DNA of 39,626 nucleotides. It comes from Prolixibacteraceae bacterium (lineage in GTDB: Bacteria > Bacteroidota > Bacteroidia > Bacteroidales > Prolixibacteraceae). This document shows, piece by piece, positions 29,294-39,611 of this stretch. The notes under the pieces are model-generated. The model had not been told where the DNA came from and did no database searches. It was given only the letters and a program-made list of their open reading frames with translations. Every line of letters starts with the position of its first letter. The first letter of the stretch is position 1. The position numbers were made by a program, and so were the translations under genes. The DNA is taken from assembly GCA_027859005.1 (NCBI GenBank), contig JAQIBQ010000025.1, forward strand, positions 1 through 39,626, read 5' to 3'.

Positions 29294-30760
29294 TCAAATG
29301 CTAATCCAGTCTTCAAGCGTTTTGCTATCGAAATTTTCGCTCTTATGTTTGAAGTGATTCTGGTGCCTGTCGTAGGTGTATTCCTTTTCGTAAGAAGTAA
29401 AATTAGCAACAATGTCTTTTAAGGCTGTAATCATTAATTCAACTTCACGATCAGTTGTTGTCGGATGTAAAGACCATCGCACCCAGCCAGGTTTAACCGA
29501 AAGGTCGCCATGAGTAATTTTATCAGTAATCTCATCCGATTGATCTTCCTGCATTTCTAACAAGAAATGTCCATAAGTTCCAGCACAAGCACAACCGCCA
29601 CGAGTTTGAATGCCGTACAAATCGTTCAACATTTTAACCAATAAATTGTAGTGCAATCCATCGATATAAAATGAAATTACGCCCAACCTATCACGATGTT
29701 GGTTCGCAAGTACTACAACCTCGGGGATTTCATCAATTCCATTAAATGCAAGTACTAAAAGTTCTTCTTCGCGAGCACGAATGTTTTCAATTCCCATTTG
29801 ATCTTTCAACTGAAAACAAAGTGCTGTTTTAATGCTTTGTAAAAATCCTGGAGTACCTCCGTCTTCGCGCACTTCAATACTATCAACATATTTATACTTT
29901 CCCCAAGGATTGGTCCAATCTACTGTACCACCACCAGGATTGTCGGGAGCTTCACTTTTGTACATCGATGCGTCGAAAATTAAAACACCAGAAGAACCAG
30001 GTCCACCCAAAAATTTATGAGGAGAAAACAAAATGGCATCAAGTTTTTCCATTGGATCCTTAGGGTGCATATCAATTAAATCGTAAGGAGCCGAAGCCGC
30101 ATAGTCTACAAAAATAACACCGCCGTATTCGTGCATAACACACGCCAAATCGTGAATAGGAGTTCTTATGCCTGTAACATTCGAGCAAGCTGTAAAAGAA
30201 CCAATTTTAAACTCTCGGTCTTTGTATTTTTCGAGTTCATTTCGTAAAACTTCAGTGTCAACAAGAAGTCCTTCGCCAGGAGGAAGAACAACTACATCGG
30301 CATTGGTTTCATACCACGATGTTTGATTTGAATGATGTTCCATATGCGTTAAGAATACAACAGGCCGAACACGATCCATTTGGCAACCCTTATTCGATAC
30401 TTTCGTGCAGTATTTCAGCCCCAAAATACGTTGAAACTTATTTACAACAGCTGTCATTCCAAAACCGGCTGTAAGTATTACATCGTTATCACCAGCATTA
30501 ACATGAGTTTTAATAAATTTATGAGACCAATTATACGCCAAAGTCATTCTTGTCCCTGTTTCGCAAGTTTCGGTGTGAGTGTTTCCAACAAAAGGTCCAA
30601 GCTCTTTGGTTATTTTATCTTCAATGGGTTGATATAATCGTCCACTAGCAATCCAATCGGCATACACAATATTTTTTTCTCCAAAAGGTGATTGAAAAGA
30701 AGTATCAATACCTACAATATTTTCTCTGAATTTTGAAAAATAATTTTCGAGTTCGCTCAT
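29294..30760 (-). CDS. Aminotransferase class V-fold PLP-dependent enzyme (cysteine desulfurase-like)
   Basis: [46 protein letters not shown] (PLP lysine); [19 protein letters not shown]. Confidence 0.88.
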   Translation of the reverse strand: MSELENYFSKFRENIVGIDTSFQSPFGEKNIVYADWIASGRLYQPIEDKITKELGPFVGNTHTETCETGTRMTLAYNWSHKFIKTHVNAGDNDVILTAGFGMTAVVNKFQRILGLKYCTKVSNKGCQMDRVRPVVFLTHMEHHSNQTSWYETNADVVVLPPGEGLLVDTEVLRNELEKYKDREFKIGSFTACSNVTGIRTPIHDLACVMHEYGGVIFVDYAASAPYDLIDMHPKDPMEKLDAILFSPHKFLGGPGSSGVLIFDASMYKSEAPDNPGGGTVDWTNPWGKYKYVDSIEVREDGGTPGFLQSIKTALCFQLKDQMGIENIRAREEELLVLAFNGIDEIPEVVVLANQHRDRLGVISFYIDGLHYNLLVKMLNDLYGIQTRGGCACAGTYGHFLLEMQEDQSDEITDKITHGDLSVKPGWVRWSLHPTTTDREVELMITALKDIVANFTSYEKEYTYDRHQNHFKHKSENFDSKTLEDWISI

Positions 30761-30919
30761 GGTAAATATTTATGCTACAAAATAAAGCTCTTTTAATTAG
30801 AAAAAGCTTATATAAATCAGCATTTTCATTACTCGAAGATACATATTCCTACTTATGCATCGATTAACTTTTATTACATTACATGATATTTTTAAACACA
30901 TCAATCGTTATACCTCTGA

Positions 30920-31435
30920 ATGACCGAAAAGGAATTCAAAATAAAGGTTTTACCCTTGTCGTTGTTGGTTTTTCCAATGGCAAAACGGATGCTTCGAGAT
31001 GAAGAAGCAGCTAAGGATGCCGTACAATTAAGTATGCTTAAGCTGTGGGAAAAAAGGAGACAATTGAAGAAATGCGAGAACCTAAAGGCATTTGCTTTTA
31101 GGGTTGTAAGAAATACCTGCTTAGACGAAATTAAAAGGAAAAAACCTGTTTCTTTCAACCATTCGGAAAATATTATTTCAATGCACCCCTGTGAATCTAA
31201 TAGTTACGATGAAAAAGAGGCCGTTGGATTAGTAAAAAAACACATTGCTGAATTACCAAAAAAGCAACTTGAGGTTATTCAAATGAAAGATATTGATGGA
31301 TTAGACTATCCTGAAATAGCAGACGTTCTTAACACCGATATTGCTTATATAAGAGTATTGTTATCGAGAGCTCGAAAAACAATTAAACAAAAATTAGAAA
31401 ACGATTACGCATATGAAGCCGTTCGACAGAGATAA
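30920..31435 (+). CDS. ECF-type RNA polymerase sigma-70 factor
   Basis: 'PMAKRMLRDEEAAKDAVQLSMLKLWEKR' region 2; 'ELPKKQLEVIQMKDIDGLDYPEIADVLNTDIAYIRVLLSRARKTIKQKL' region 4. Confidence 0.9.
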   Translation: MTEKEFKIKVLPLSLLVFPMAKRMLRDEEAAKDAVQLSMLKLWEKRRQLKKCENLKAFAFRVVRNTCLDEIKRKKPVSFNHSENIISMHPCESNSYDEKEAVGLVKKHIAELPKKQLEVIQMKDIDGLDYPEIADVLNTDIAYIRVLLSRARKTIKQKLENDYAYEAVRQR

Positions 31436-31826
31436 ATTAAAAGAGAATTTTTGGGCTGGCAATACATCGTTTAGCGATGAGGAAATGCTCAAAGAAATTG
31501 CTGAGACCGATAGCTCCGAAGCTATTTATCTTGAAGCAATGCAACAAGAACACTTTTCTGTTAAAAACATTGAGAAATCGAGTTGGAACTTCATTCAGCA
31601 GAAAAGAAAGAACAAAAGAAGAGTTCGCTTCTCAATTGCAGCCTCAGTTGCAATAGTTGTAGGAATTATGGGATTAAGTTTTCAAAATCAACGTCAGGCA
31701 AAATTGCTAGAACAATTTATTATTCTGGAACAAACCTTAAATCATGTTTCTTCTGAATTAACAACAACCCATAAATCCGATGTAATTTATCAAGATGATT
31801 ACATTGTAATTGTTGCCAATAACTAA
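31413..31826 (+). CDS. Putative anti-sigma factor (single TM, short periplasmic tail)
   Basis: Overlaps sigma gene by 23 nt; cytoplasmic N-term, TM 'FSIAASVAIVVGIMGLSF', ~45 aa extracytoplasmic tail. Confidence 0.65.
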   Translation: MKPFDRDKLKENFWAGNTSFSDEEMLKEIAETDSSEAIYLEAMQQEHFSVKNIEKSSWNFIQQKRKNKRRVRFSIAASVAIVVGIMGLSFQNQRQAKLLEQFIILEQTLNHVSSELTTTHKSDVIYQDDYIVIVANN

Positions 31827-31844
31827 CCCATAAAACAGATTCTT

Positions 31845-32888
31845 ATGAAAAAGATACTTCTAGTATTTCTGTTATTTTCTTCATCAATTCATATTGGATT
31901 CTGCCAAAATGCTTTCAATGTAATAAGCGAAACGTTCAAAAATAACAATCAGTTTTTCAATACCGAATTATCGAAAAAAACAATAAAACTTTACTTGAAA
32001 GATAAAACTGAAAATGAGGAGATCAGTTCAATTTTAAAGAACATAGAAAACCTTAAAGTACTTCGCTTTTCAACTCAAAATGAAACCGATATTACTAAAT
32101 TTTTATCGATAGTAAACAATCAATATAATTTTGAAAATTATGTTCCTTTTAAAGTCAATAAATCGGGAATCAACAATCAATTAATTTACCTTAAAGAGCA
32201 AGATGAAATAATCAATACACTCTTGGTATTGAATACAAGTTATTCTCAAATATCAATGATTGAAATTAAAGGTATAATTGATTTAGAAAGCATTGCCATT
32301 CTCAATACAAGACTTAATATTAGCGGCTTAGAGGCCTTAAATACAATTCCAAACAAAAGGAAGACTAGAAGAAAAGAGGCCGCCTCAGAAAAACAATATT
32401 ATGGTATAAACAATAAATACCCTACTACCTTTAAACAAGGTACGGTGTCTGTTTATAATAAGTATGGAAATAAAATTGTTGAAACGGATAAAACACCCAA
32501 CCTTCTTGTAAATGGCTATCTTCCAATGAAGGATTTTCATGCTCAATTAACCGACATCAACCCTGAATGCATTCAAAGTATTCATGTAACCAAAAAAGAT
32601 GAAGAATTGCTGCAAGAAGGGCAAATAGATATTTTGCTAAAAGGTGATTTAAACAATGTTTTTACCGTATGTGAAGGAATGCTTTTTTTTGGTCAAAACG
32701 GATACTTGCAGTGCATAAAAATTGACGACGATTGCAGCCCTGAACTATTATACAACTGTAAAGGGAAACCATTATCGAGTATTCTACAATTGGAACCAGA
32801 AAATGTAAAATCAATTGAACTCACTGCCGATCCCAGAAACTGTGAAGGCACATTAGAAGGGGAGTTTGTTGTGGTTGAATTAAAATAG
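31845..32888 (+). CDS. Secreted DUF4252-like protein with C-terminal tandem TonB-plug-like repeats
   Basis: Signal peptide; N-terminal 'ISSILKNIENLKVLRFST...YVPFKVNKSGINNQLIYLKEQDEIINTLLVL...MIEIKGIIDLESI' DUF4252-like; C-terminal 'INPECIQSIHVTKKDEELLQEGQIDILLKG' and 'LEPENVKSIELTADPRNCEGTLEGEFVVVELK'. Confidence 0.6.
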   Translation: MKKILLVFLLFSSSIHIGFCQNAFNVISETFKNNNQFFNTELSKKTIKLYLKDKTENEEISSILKNIENLKVLRFSTQNETDITKFLSIVNNQYNFENYVPFKVNKSGINNQLIYLKEQDEIINTLLVLNTSYSQISMIEIKGIIDLESIAILNTRLNISGLEALNTIPNKRKTRRKEAASEKQYYGINNKYPTTFKQGTVSVYNKYGNKIVETDKTPNLLVNGYLPMKDFHAQLTDINPECIQSIHVTKKDEELLQEGQIDILLKGDLNNVFTVCEGMLFFGQNGYLQCIKIDDDCSPELLYNCKGKPLSSILQLEPENVKSIELTADPRNCEGTLEGEFVVVELK

Positions 32889-32985
32889 TTTTTCATCATA
32901 AATCATAATCTTTTCAAACATAATCTCCGTATTTTTTATTGAATAGCGACAAATCAAAAATTTGGAATGTGGAATTTCATGTAAA

Positions 32986-33121
32986 TTATTTGTCCGTTAT
33001 AGCGTCTACTTTTTCAGCAATGGTATTAAAATAACGTGAGTTCGACCTAACCACTTCTTTTAATGCTTTATTTACAGACTTTTACATGATTCATTTGTTG
33101 GCCATTAGAGCCATTGGTCAT
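32986..33121 (-). pseudogene. Relict small ORF with apparent 1-nt frameshift
   Basis: Minus strand: MTNGSNGQQMNHVK|(frameshift)|SVNKALKEVVRSNSRYFNTIAEKVDAITDK*. Confidence 0.35.
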
Positions 33122-33464
33122 TAAGGAAATTAAATGTAAAATAATCCATGGTACAAGCGCAAGAGTTATTCTGGATATAAAAAAAGGTATTTCACGAGAT
33201 TAAGTCCAAAAATATCAATTACGAAAATTCACGAGTGATTTAATTTAAAGATAAAAAGAACAAATCAAAGTCTAAAACAATTGATTATGTTCATATTGTA
33301 AGTGTGATTTGAAAATTAGGTATACTCGTTGTTTAATAGCTTTAGGCATTTTAGACACTCAAATAGAACGAAAATATTAATTTATAATTACGTTTCAACA
33401 ATAGTAACAGAATATAAGCCTGAAAACTATTTGAGAATGTATTTTAGCAACAAATACGAAACAA

Positions 33465-34211
33465 ATGATTCAGGAAACAATTCATAAAGCATTTAATAAA
33501 TTTGCCCAAGAGTTAGAACAACCATTTCAGCTCAAGGGCATTTTTTTTGATATGGATGGCGTACTTTTTAATTCAATGCCCTTACATGCTAAATCGTGGA
33601 TTCAAACTTTTAAGGAGTTTGGTTTAACACTTCCAGAACCTGAACCTTATATGAACGAAGGCAGTACTGCATTCTACACTGTTCGGAAAATGTTCAAAAA
33701 ATACCTAAACAAAGAAGCAAATGATGAGGTTTGCGAGCAAATTAAAAACCGCAAACATGAGATAATGGGAAAAATGCCTAAAGCAGAGGTGATGGTTCAC
33801 ATGCAAAAATTTGTTGCAGAAGTTGCAAGCAAAAATATTGATTGTTGGGTTGTTACTGGTTCTGCTCAGGAAATACTAATTAGCAGGCTTATGAAAGAGT
33901 ATGATTTTGCTTTTGAACGGAACAACATGATTACTGCTCACGATGTTAAAATTGGAAAACCAAACCCTGAACCCTACCTCAATGCAATGAAAAAATCGGG
34001 TTACTCAACTTCTAACGCATTTGTGATTGAAAATGCTCCTTTAGGGGTTGAATCAGCAAAAGCTGCCGGACTTTTCACCATTGCGATAAATACGGGTCCA
34101 ATTGATCCAAGCCACCTAAAAAAGGCTGGAGCTGATTTAGTTTTAGATGGAAGCAAAGAGTTATTAGAATGCTTTCCAATCCTATTAACGAATACATCTA
34201 TTGTTAAATAA
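33465..34211 (+). CDS. HAD-family hydrolase (beta-phosphoglucomutase/phosphatase-like)
   Basis: GIFFDMDGVLFNSMPLHAKSW; CWVVTGSAQE; KIGKPNPEPYLNAM; VIENAPLGVESAKAAG. Confidence 0.92.
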   Translation: MIQETIHKAFNKFAQELEQPFQLKGIFFDMDGVLFNSMPLHAKSWIQTFKEFGLTLPEPEPYMNEGSTAFYTVRKMFKKYLNKEANDEVCEQIKNRKHEIMGKMPKAEVMVHMQKFVAEVASKNIDCWVVTGSAQEILISRLMKEYDFAFERNNMITAHDVKIGKPNPEPYLNAMKKSGYSTSNAFVIENAPLGVESAKAAGLFTIAINTGPIDPSHLKKAGADLVLDGSKELLECFPILLTNTSIVK

Positions 34212-34331
34212 ATCATTTTCAATATTTTGTTTTGCATTTGTTTGCGATACTTTTCTTAATTTGGTAAAAAATTACATTCCCGATCTATATTGGAATGTAC
34301 ATTTTGCTTAAACAAAACGTTACCCAACTTA

Positions 34332-34943
34332 ATGAAATTTGCATCCAAACTCCTCATTTTATTAATCTCAATAACCTTCATTCGAATGTTATCGAGTTGT
34401 TGTTCTTGCGAGGATATTTTCTACAATTTTAATTACGAAGAAGTTTTAGTATGCAATAGCCTAGATTCACGGCCAAGTGATCTTAATAGTATGCCTGCAA
34501 ATGAAGTTGTTTTCGAAATTCAAATTGTAGGGTCTGAACCTATTTTAACGGCAAAAAATAAGATTAAACTGCCTGGATTCAAAACTCTTTCAGCTCAAAA
34601 CTGTAATTGCGATGAGTTGTTTGTTCCCAATCAAAACATTACAGCTATTCGAATTCTAACCATAAACAAGCTGAATGATAATTTTTGTTGCAACGAAGAT
34701 GTAAGCAATTTATTCGTAGCAAACTTATGCGCCGATTGCGAAGACATAGGAACCTTTTATATTACAATTGATGAGCTATTAAAACGAATAAATCCAGATG
34801 CACTTTACCATACAGCAATAAACAAATTTAAAATATACCTAAGTGTTCCTGTTGAAAATCCCGACGCACAGTTTCAAATTGAAATTGAATTAAGCAGTGG
34901 TGAATTATTGAGTACAAAAACTTCATTAATTGAAATTATATGA
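34332..34943 (+). CDS. Cysteine-rich putative lipoprotein, unknown function
   Basis: MKFASKLLILLISITFIRMLSSCCSCED signal/lipobox; CC, CxC, CC and CxxC motifs; start codon inferred (upstream ATG at 34290). Confidence 0.55.
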   Translation: MKFASKLLILLISITFIRMLSSCCSCEDIFYNFNYEEVLVCNSLDSRPSDLNSMPANEVVFEIQIVGSEPILTAKNKIKLPGFKTLSAQNCNCDELFVPNQNITAIRILTINKLNDNFCCNEDVSNLFVANLCADCEDIGTFYITIDELLKRINPDALYHTAINKFKIYLSVPVENPDAQFQIEIELSSGELLSTKTSLIEII

Positions 34944-35794
34944 TAAGAATAATTGTCATATTTTCGACTTTAATAATTTGCCAACTTTCACTTAAGGCAC
35001 AGAATGACAAACATTTTACAAACAAATGGTTTTCACTTCACGAGGGCTTTCGAAATATACTTTCTGATCAAATTACAACAGAAAACCGCCTCGACTTTTT
35101 AAATAATTTATACACGCAGGACGAAGTTTCTGATTTCTCTTATTTTGAAGCATCAATAAAACTTCGAAGAAATGATAAGTATCAAATAGATGGCCGTTTA
35201 ATGCTTTACAATAATTTAGTTCCCTATTGTTTCAACTTATCCTATACCCGTTGGCTAAATTCTAGCTTTGGAATTATTGTAGGTTCAATGGCCAACAGGT
35301 ACTACCTTACCGAATTCTACGGATTCTATCCATCGATATTCGAAAAAGACATTACTGTACGATACATTTCACGTCAGTGGAATATATCTCATTTAGGGTT
35401 TTATCTTGGTCCTACTTACCAACTAAAGTACAAAACAATTGAATTAAATGTACTTCTTAAAGCAGGTTTAGGAACCTTCTATCCTTTTCAACAAAGAGAT
35501 ATTATTAAAGAAAATAAGTCGAATTTAAAATACGTTTACGATTATAAAACACGGTCGAATTATACCATGTTCTACATGCCCGAAGCCGAACTTTTAATTG
35601 ATTTATTTGAGTACAAAAAAGCCATTATTGGAGGCCGCATAAAACTAGGATACACCTATTCGCGAACAGCAATAAATTACGATCTTACCATTTATAAATG
35701 GAACTATAACTCTTCTCGTGAAGAATTAGTTCGGCTACCCAAACACAACTTTCAACAACTCGATTGGGATTTTGGGATATTTATTCGTTGGTAA
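34940..35794 (+). CDS. Putative outer-membrane/secreted beta-barrel-like protein
   Basis: Signal peptide (MIRIIVIFSTLIICQLSLKAQ); aromatic alternating segments; ATGA overlap with preceding gene; ends ...WDFGIFIRW. Confidence 0.55.
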   Translation: MIRIIVIFSTLIICQLSLKAQNDKHFTNKWFSLHEGFRNILSDQITTENRLDFLNNLYTQDEVSDFSYFEASIKLRRNDKYQIDGRLMLYNNLVPYCFNLSYTRWLNSSFGIIVGSMANRYYLTEFYGFYPSIFEKDITVRYISRQWNISHLGFYLGPTYQLKYKTIELNVLLKAGLGTFYPFQQRDIIKENKSNLKYVYDYKTRSNYTMFYMPEAELLIDLFEYKKAIIGGRIKLGYTYSRTAINYDLTIYKWNYNSSREELVRLPKHNFQQLDWDFGIFIRW

Positions 35795-35808
35795 AAATCA
35801 ACTGATCA

Positions 35809-38178
35809 CTAAAAATTTATCCGATACAACATCATTGGAAACATTCCTTGCTGATAGACGTAATCGATTGCTTTTTTGCTTGAGCTGTAAAACGAGTTGT
35901 ACACATTTTGATGATTGCTTAAGTTGGTAATATCAAGCGCCCATTCTTGTGTGGTTTTTTTTCCGTTCATTTTAAACGACACCCTTGCATCGAGCCTAAA
36001 ATAACTTTTTTCACGTTGGCTATAGGCTTTCGAATGATCGTACTTCGTTTCATTATTTGCTATTGACTTTTCTAAATCGATAAATAAATTGCGCTTTCCT
36101 CCCGCTGAAATCATACGCACATTCATATCGATCGACATTTTGTCGTTAATTGGAATTTCGTATCCACCCAAAGCATTCACCACGTAATTGGTATTGAATT
36201 CAGTGTTTCGCCACACACCATCGCTCGGTAAATATTTTGATTCAAAAAGCGAAGTTGTAATTAAAAAATAGTAATTGTTGTTGAGGTATTTTTCCAGAGT
36301 AAATTCGGTACCATAGTTTCGAGCCAAACCTCCATTTACCAAATTGTCTACACGATCTTGATGAAACGAACTACCAGCATTTACCATCGAAAAATAGCTA
36401 CTTGAATTTTTAATTGGAATATTGTACAAATATTGGTAATAGCCTTCCACTTTCAATTTTAAATTTTCCGCCAGATACTGATCGTATCCTACCACAAAAT
36501 GATGTGCTTTAGAAAAATCTAAATTAATATTAGTCTTTTCGTAGGTTTCATTAGTACGATCGTAGGCCTCTGTAAGTAAAATATAAAATGGTTGCATTTG
36601 TGAGTGCTTTCCATATGCAAAACTAATTTTTCTCGATTCGCTTAGCTTGTACGATAAACTTGCACGAGGATCGATAGAGTAAGTTGAATTGTAAAAGAAA
36701 AATTGAGAATACAAACCACCATAAAAAGTAAGTCCATTGGTAAAATGATGCTGCCACTCGCCAAAACCCTGTATTAAATTTAATCCGTTTTCTTTTGTGT
36801 CCAGCTGCTTAATGTATTGTCCATACATTGGGGGATCATACACTTCGCCCGTAACACTGTCGACATAATTCACGCCAAACGACTCGAAGGTAGCACCTGT
36901 TTTAAATGTGTTTTTTGAATTTATTTTAAGTGTATATTTTGTCGATGCCGATAACCTAATTTCTTTGTTCCCTTCACCATAAAAACGTTTGTCGGCTGCG
37001 TTATCAAAAGTTGAATCGATTTGAGTAGATACACCCTGATACGAAATGGCTGCTGTGGTATAAATGTTTGAACGCTTGTTTGGAAAAAAACGATGCGTGA
37101 TACCAGCAATTCCCATTTGTGATCCATTTTCAGTTCGTTCAAAAGTATCATAAGTATTTCCTCCTTCTTCGCTGCTTGGTTCAAATTTTATACTGCTATT
37201 ACCACCAACTGAAAACAGTGAAAAGGTACCCAGTTTTTTTGTTGGAAAATTAAGTTTTAAGGTTAAATCCTGGTATTCCGGAACAGCTCCATCAGCAACA
37301 TCTAAACCCAACAAATTCATTACCGATAAAACCGAATACCGATAGTTGATCATGTATGAAGAACCTGCAATTTTTGAAATAGGACCTTCTGCTCCCAGCT
37401 CAAAGCCGTTGAAACCAATTTGTCCTACAAATTCATGTTTCTTGTTATTTCCATTTCGCATTTTTAAATCGAAAACACCCGAAAGTGCATTACCATATTC
37501 GGCAGGAAAAGCACCGGTAAAAAAATCGGAGTTCGACAGAACGTTATTGTTCAGCATACTTACTGGCCCTCCTGTAGAGCCAAGTGCCCCAAAATGGTTA
37601 GGATTTGGAATGTTGATTCCCTCCAATTTCCACAACAAACCTTGAGGCGAATTTCCACGAATAATAATATCATTTCTACTATCGTTAGCAGTTATTACTC
37701 CTGCAAAATTCGATGCCATTCGGGATGGATCACCCAAACTACCAGCAAATCGCTCGGTTCCTTTTACCGAAAAAGAACGGGCACTTAATACAGCCATTTT
37801 ATTGCGAGTCTCTCCATTTTTCAAAGCAGTTACAACCACTTCCTCAACGTTTACTACTTTCTCGGTTAGTGCAATGCTCACCACTTTCTCTTTGCCTGAT
37901 GTTAATTCGAGATTACGCATTTCAAAGGGTTCATAACCCATAAAACTCACGTTAAGACTGTATCGTCCAATTGGTACATTGAATAATTCAAATTCACCAC
38001 TTTCATTGGAAATAGTTCCCAGCGACTTTTCACCCAAACCAATGGCAACATTAGCTCCAGGTAATGCACCTTTAGTAACTTCGTCTATTATAACTCCGCG
38101 AATGTTTTGTGTAAACTGTGCTTTTGCATTAAAAAAAAATAGTAAATAGAACAAAACAAATAAACTGAATTTTCTCAT
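35809..38178 (-). CDS. TonB-dependent receptor with N-terminal CarboxypepD_reg-like domain
   Basis: Signal peptide; 'IRGVIIDEVTKGALPGANVAIG...GTISNESGEFELFNVPIGRYSLNVSFMGYEPFEM'; plug 'NDIIIRGNSPQGLLWKLEGINIPNPNHFG'; C-term ...MFPMMLYRINF. Confidence 0.9.
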   Translation of the reverse strand: MRKFSLFVLFYLLFFFNAKAQFTQNIRGVIIDEVTKGALPGANVAIGLGEKSLGTISNESGEFELFNVPIGRYSLNVSFMGYEPFEMRNLELTSGKEKVVSIALTEKVVNVEEVVVTALKNGETRNKMAVLSARSFSVKGTERFAGSLGDPSRMASNFAGVITANDSRNDIIIRGNSPQGLLWKLEGINIPNPNHFGALGSTGGPVSMLNNNVLSNSDFFTGAFPAEYGNALSGVFDLKMRNGNNKKHEFVGQIGFNGFELGAEGPISKIAGSSYMINYRYSVLSVMNLLGLDVADGAVPEYQDLTLKLNFPTKKLGTFSLFSVGGNSSIKFEPSSEEGGNTYDTFERTENGSQMGIAGITHRFFPNKRSNIYTTAAISYQGVSTQIDSTFDNAADKRFYGEGNKEIRLSASTKYTLKINSKNTFKTGATFESFGVNYVDSVTGEVYDPPMYGQYIKQLDTKENGLNLIQGFGEWQHHFTNGLTFYGGLYSQFFFYNSTYSIDPRASLSYKLSESRKISFAYGKHSQMQPFYILLTEAYDRTNETYEKTNINLDFSKAHHFVVGYDQYLAENLKLKVEGYYQYLYNIPIKNSSSYFSMVNAGSSFHQDRVDNLVNGGLARNYGTEFTLEKYLNNNYYFLITTSLFESKYLPSDGVWRNTEFNTNYVVNALGGYEIPINDKMSIDMNVRMISAGGKRNLFIDLEKSIANNETKYDHSKAYSQREKSYFRLDARVSFKMNGKKTTQEWALDITNLSNHQNVYNSFYSSSKKAIDYVYQQGMFPMMLYRINF

Positions 38179-38361
38179 AGTTAGAATGATCTAGGTTTTT
38201 TATTAATGACAATGGTTTTATTGAATAGTCCAAATATCCTTCACATTTTTTTCTTAAACAATAATAATATCCTGAATTGCAGTTAAACGTGACTCAATTG
38301 CAGAATTATACCTCCGAATTGAATTGCTTTGTTTAATAAATTTTTACAAGCATTTTTTTTC

Positions 38362-38369
38362 TACTTTTG
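38362..38369 (+). promoter_or_regulatory. Candidate Bacteroidota -7 element (TAnnTTTG)
   Basis: TACTTTTG 22 bp upstream of the ATG at 38391. Confidence 0.45.
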
Positions 38370-38390
38370 CAGACCTTATAAAATGAATAA

Positions 38391-39611
38391 ATGGAATATC
38401 AGATCTTTCCGTTGAAAAATGGAATACGGGTTATACACCAACAAGTTGATTCACCCGTTGCACATTTTGGTGTGATAGTTAATACCGGTTCTCGCGATGA
38501 GCTAGAACACGAACAGGGTATGGCTCATTTTATTGAACACACCATTTTTAAAGGAACCAAAAAACGAAAAGCGGTACAAATTATTAACCAATTAGAAGAT
38601 GTTGGCGGTGAATTAAATGCCTACACAACCAAAGAAGAAACAGCCATTTATGCTACTTTTTTGAACGAGTACTACCAACGTACTATTGAATTGGTAAGCG
38701 ATATTGTGATCAATTCAACCTTTCCAGAAAAAGAACTGATACTTGAAAAAGAGGTAATAATTGAAGAAATAAACTCGTACAACGACTCTCCTTCAGAATT
38801 AATTTACGATGAATTTGAAGAATTAGTTTTCAACAGTCATCCAATTGCAAGAAACATTTTAGGTACACCTGAAAAAGTACGCTCATTTAACAAGGAGCAA
38901 GTAAAGCAATTCATGAAAAAAAATTACCAAACAAACGAAATGGTAATTTGCTCTGTTGGAAAGATTAAACCCACAAAATTTGAATCGCTAATTAGAAAGC
39001 ATTTCGAGTTAATGGATGAGAATGTTAGCGAACGAAACAGAATTCCTTTTAACGGTTATATTCCTCAAAATATTGAAGTTGAAAAAGACACTTTCCAGTC
39101 GCATTGCGTGATTGGTGCCGAGGCATACAAACTAACCAACGAACTAAGACTTCCAATGGTATTGCTTAACAATATTCTTGGCGGAAGCTCAATGAACTCG
39201 AGGTTAAACATGGCGCTGCGCGAACGAAATGGATTAGCCTATAATGTTGAGGCTAACTACTCATCCTATACCGATACTGGTGTATTTATGATTTATTTCG
39301 GAACCGAACGCAACAATTTGTACAAAGCAATTGATTTGGTTGAAAGTGAATTTCGAATTTTACGAGCTAAAAAACTTGGTCCAAAAATTCTGGCAAAATC
39401 GAAAAAACAGCTTATCGGACAACTGGCCATAGCCAACGAAAATCGCGAAGATTTAATGCTAACCATTGGCCGAAGCTATTTGTACTTCAATAAAGTTGAC
39501 CGCTTACAAGATGTTTTCCAGAAAATTGAAAACATTACTGCCAACGATTTGCACAAAATTTCGAACGAAATATTGGCAAAAAATAATTTGTCGAAGTTAA
39601 TTTTCTTGTAA
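38391..39611 (+). CDS. M16 family zinc metallopeptidase (processing-protease-like)
   Basis: GMAHFIEHTIFKGT (HxxEH), EKEVIIEEINSYNDSP, 'LGGSSMNSRLNMALRERNGLAYNVEANYSSYTDTGVFMIYFGT'. Confidence 0.92.
   Translation: MEYQIFPLKNGIRVIHQQVDSPVAHFGVIVNTGSRDELEHEQGMAHFIEHTIFKGTKKRKAVQIINQLEDVGGELNAYTTKEETAIYATFLNEYYQRTIELVSDIVINSTFPEKELILEKEVIIEEINSYNDSPSELIYDEFEELVFNSHPIARNILGTPEKVRSFNKEQVKQFMKKNYQTNEMVICSVGKIKPTKFESLIRKHFELMDENVSERNRIPFNGYIPQNIEVEKDTFQSHCVIGAEAYKLTNELRLPMVLLNNILGGSSMNSRLNMALRERNGLAYNVEANYSSYTDTGVFMIYFGTERNNLYKAIDLVESEFRILRAKKLGPKILAKSKKQLIGQLAIANENREDLMLTIGRSYLYFNKVDRLQDVFQKIENITANDLHKISNEILAKNNLSKLIFL

Noticed and set aside
30901-31158. 85-aa minus ORF antisense to the ECF sigma gene
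   Set aside because: Antisense to conserved sigma region 2; no independent support.
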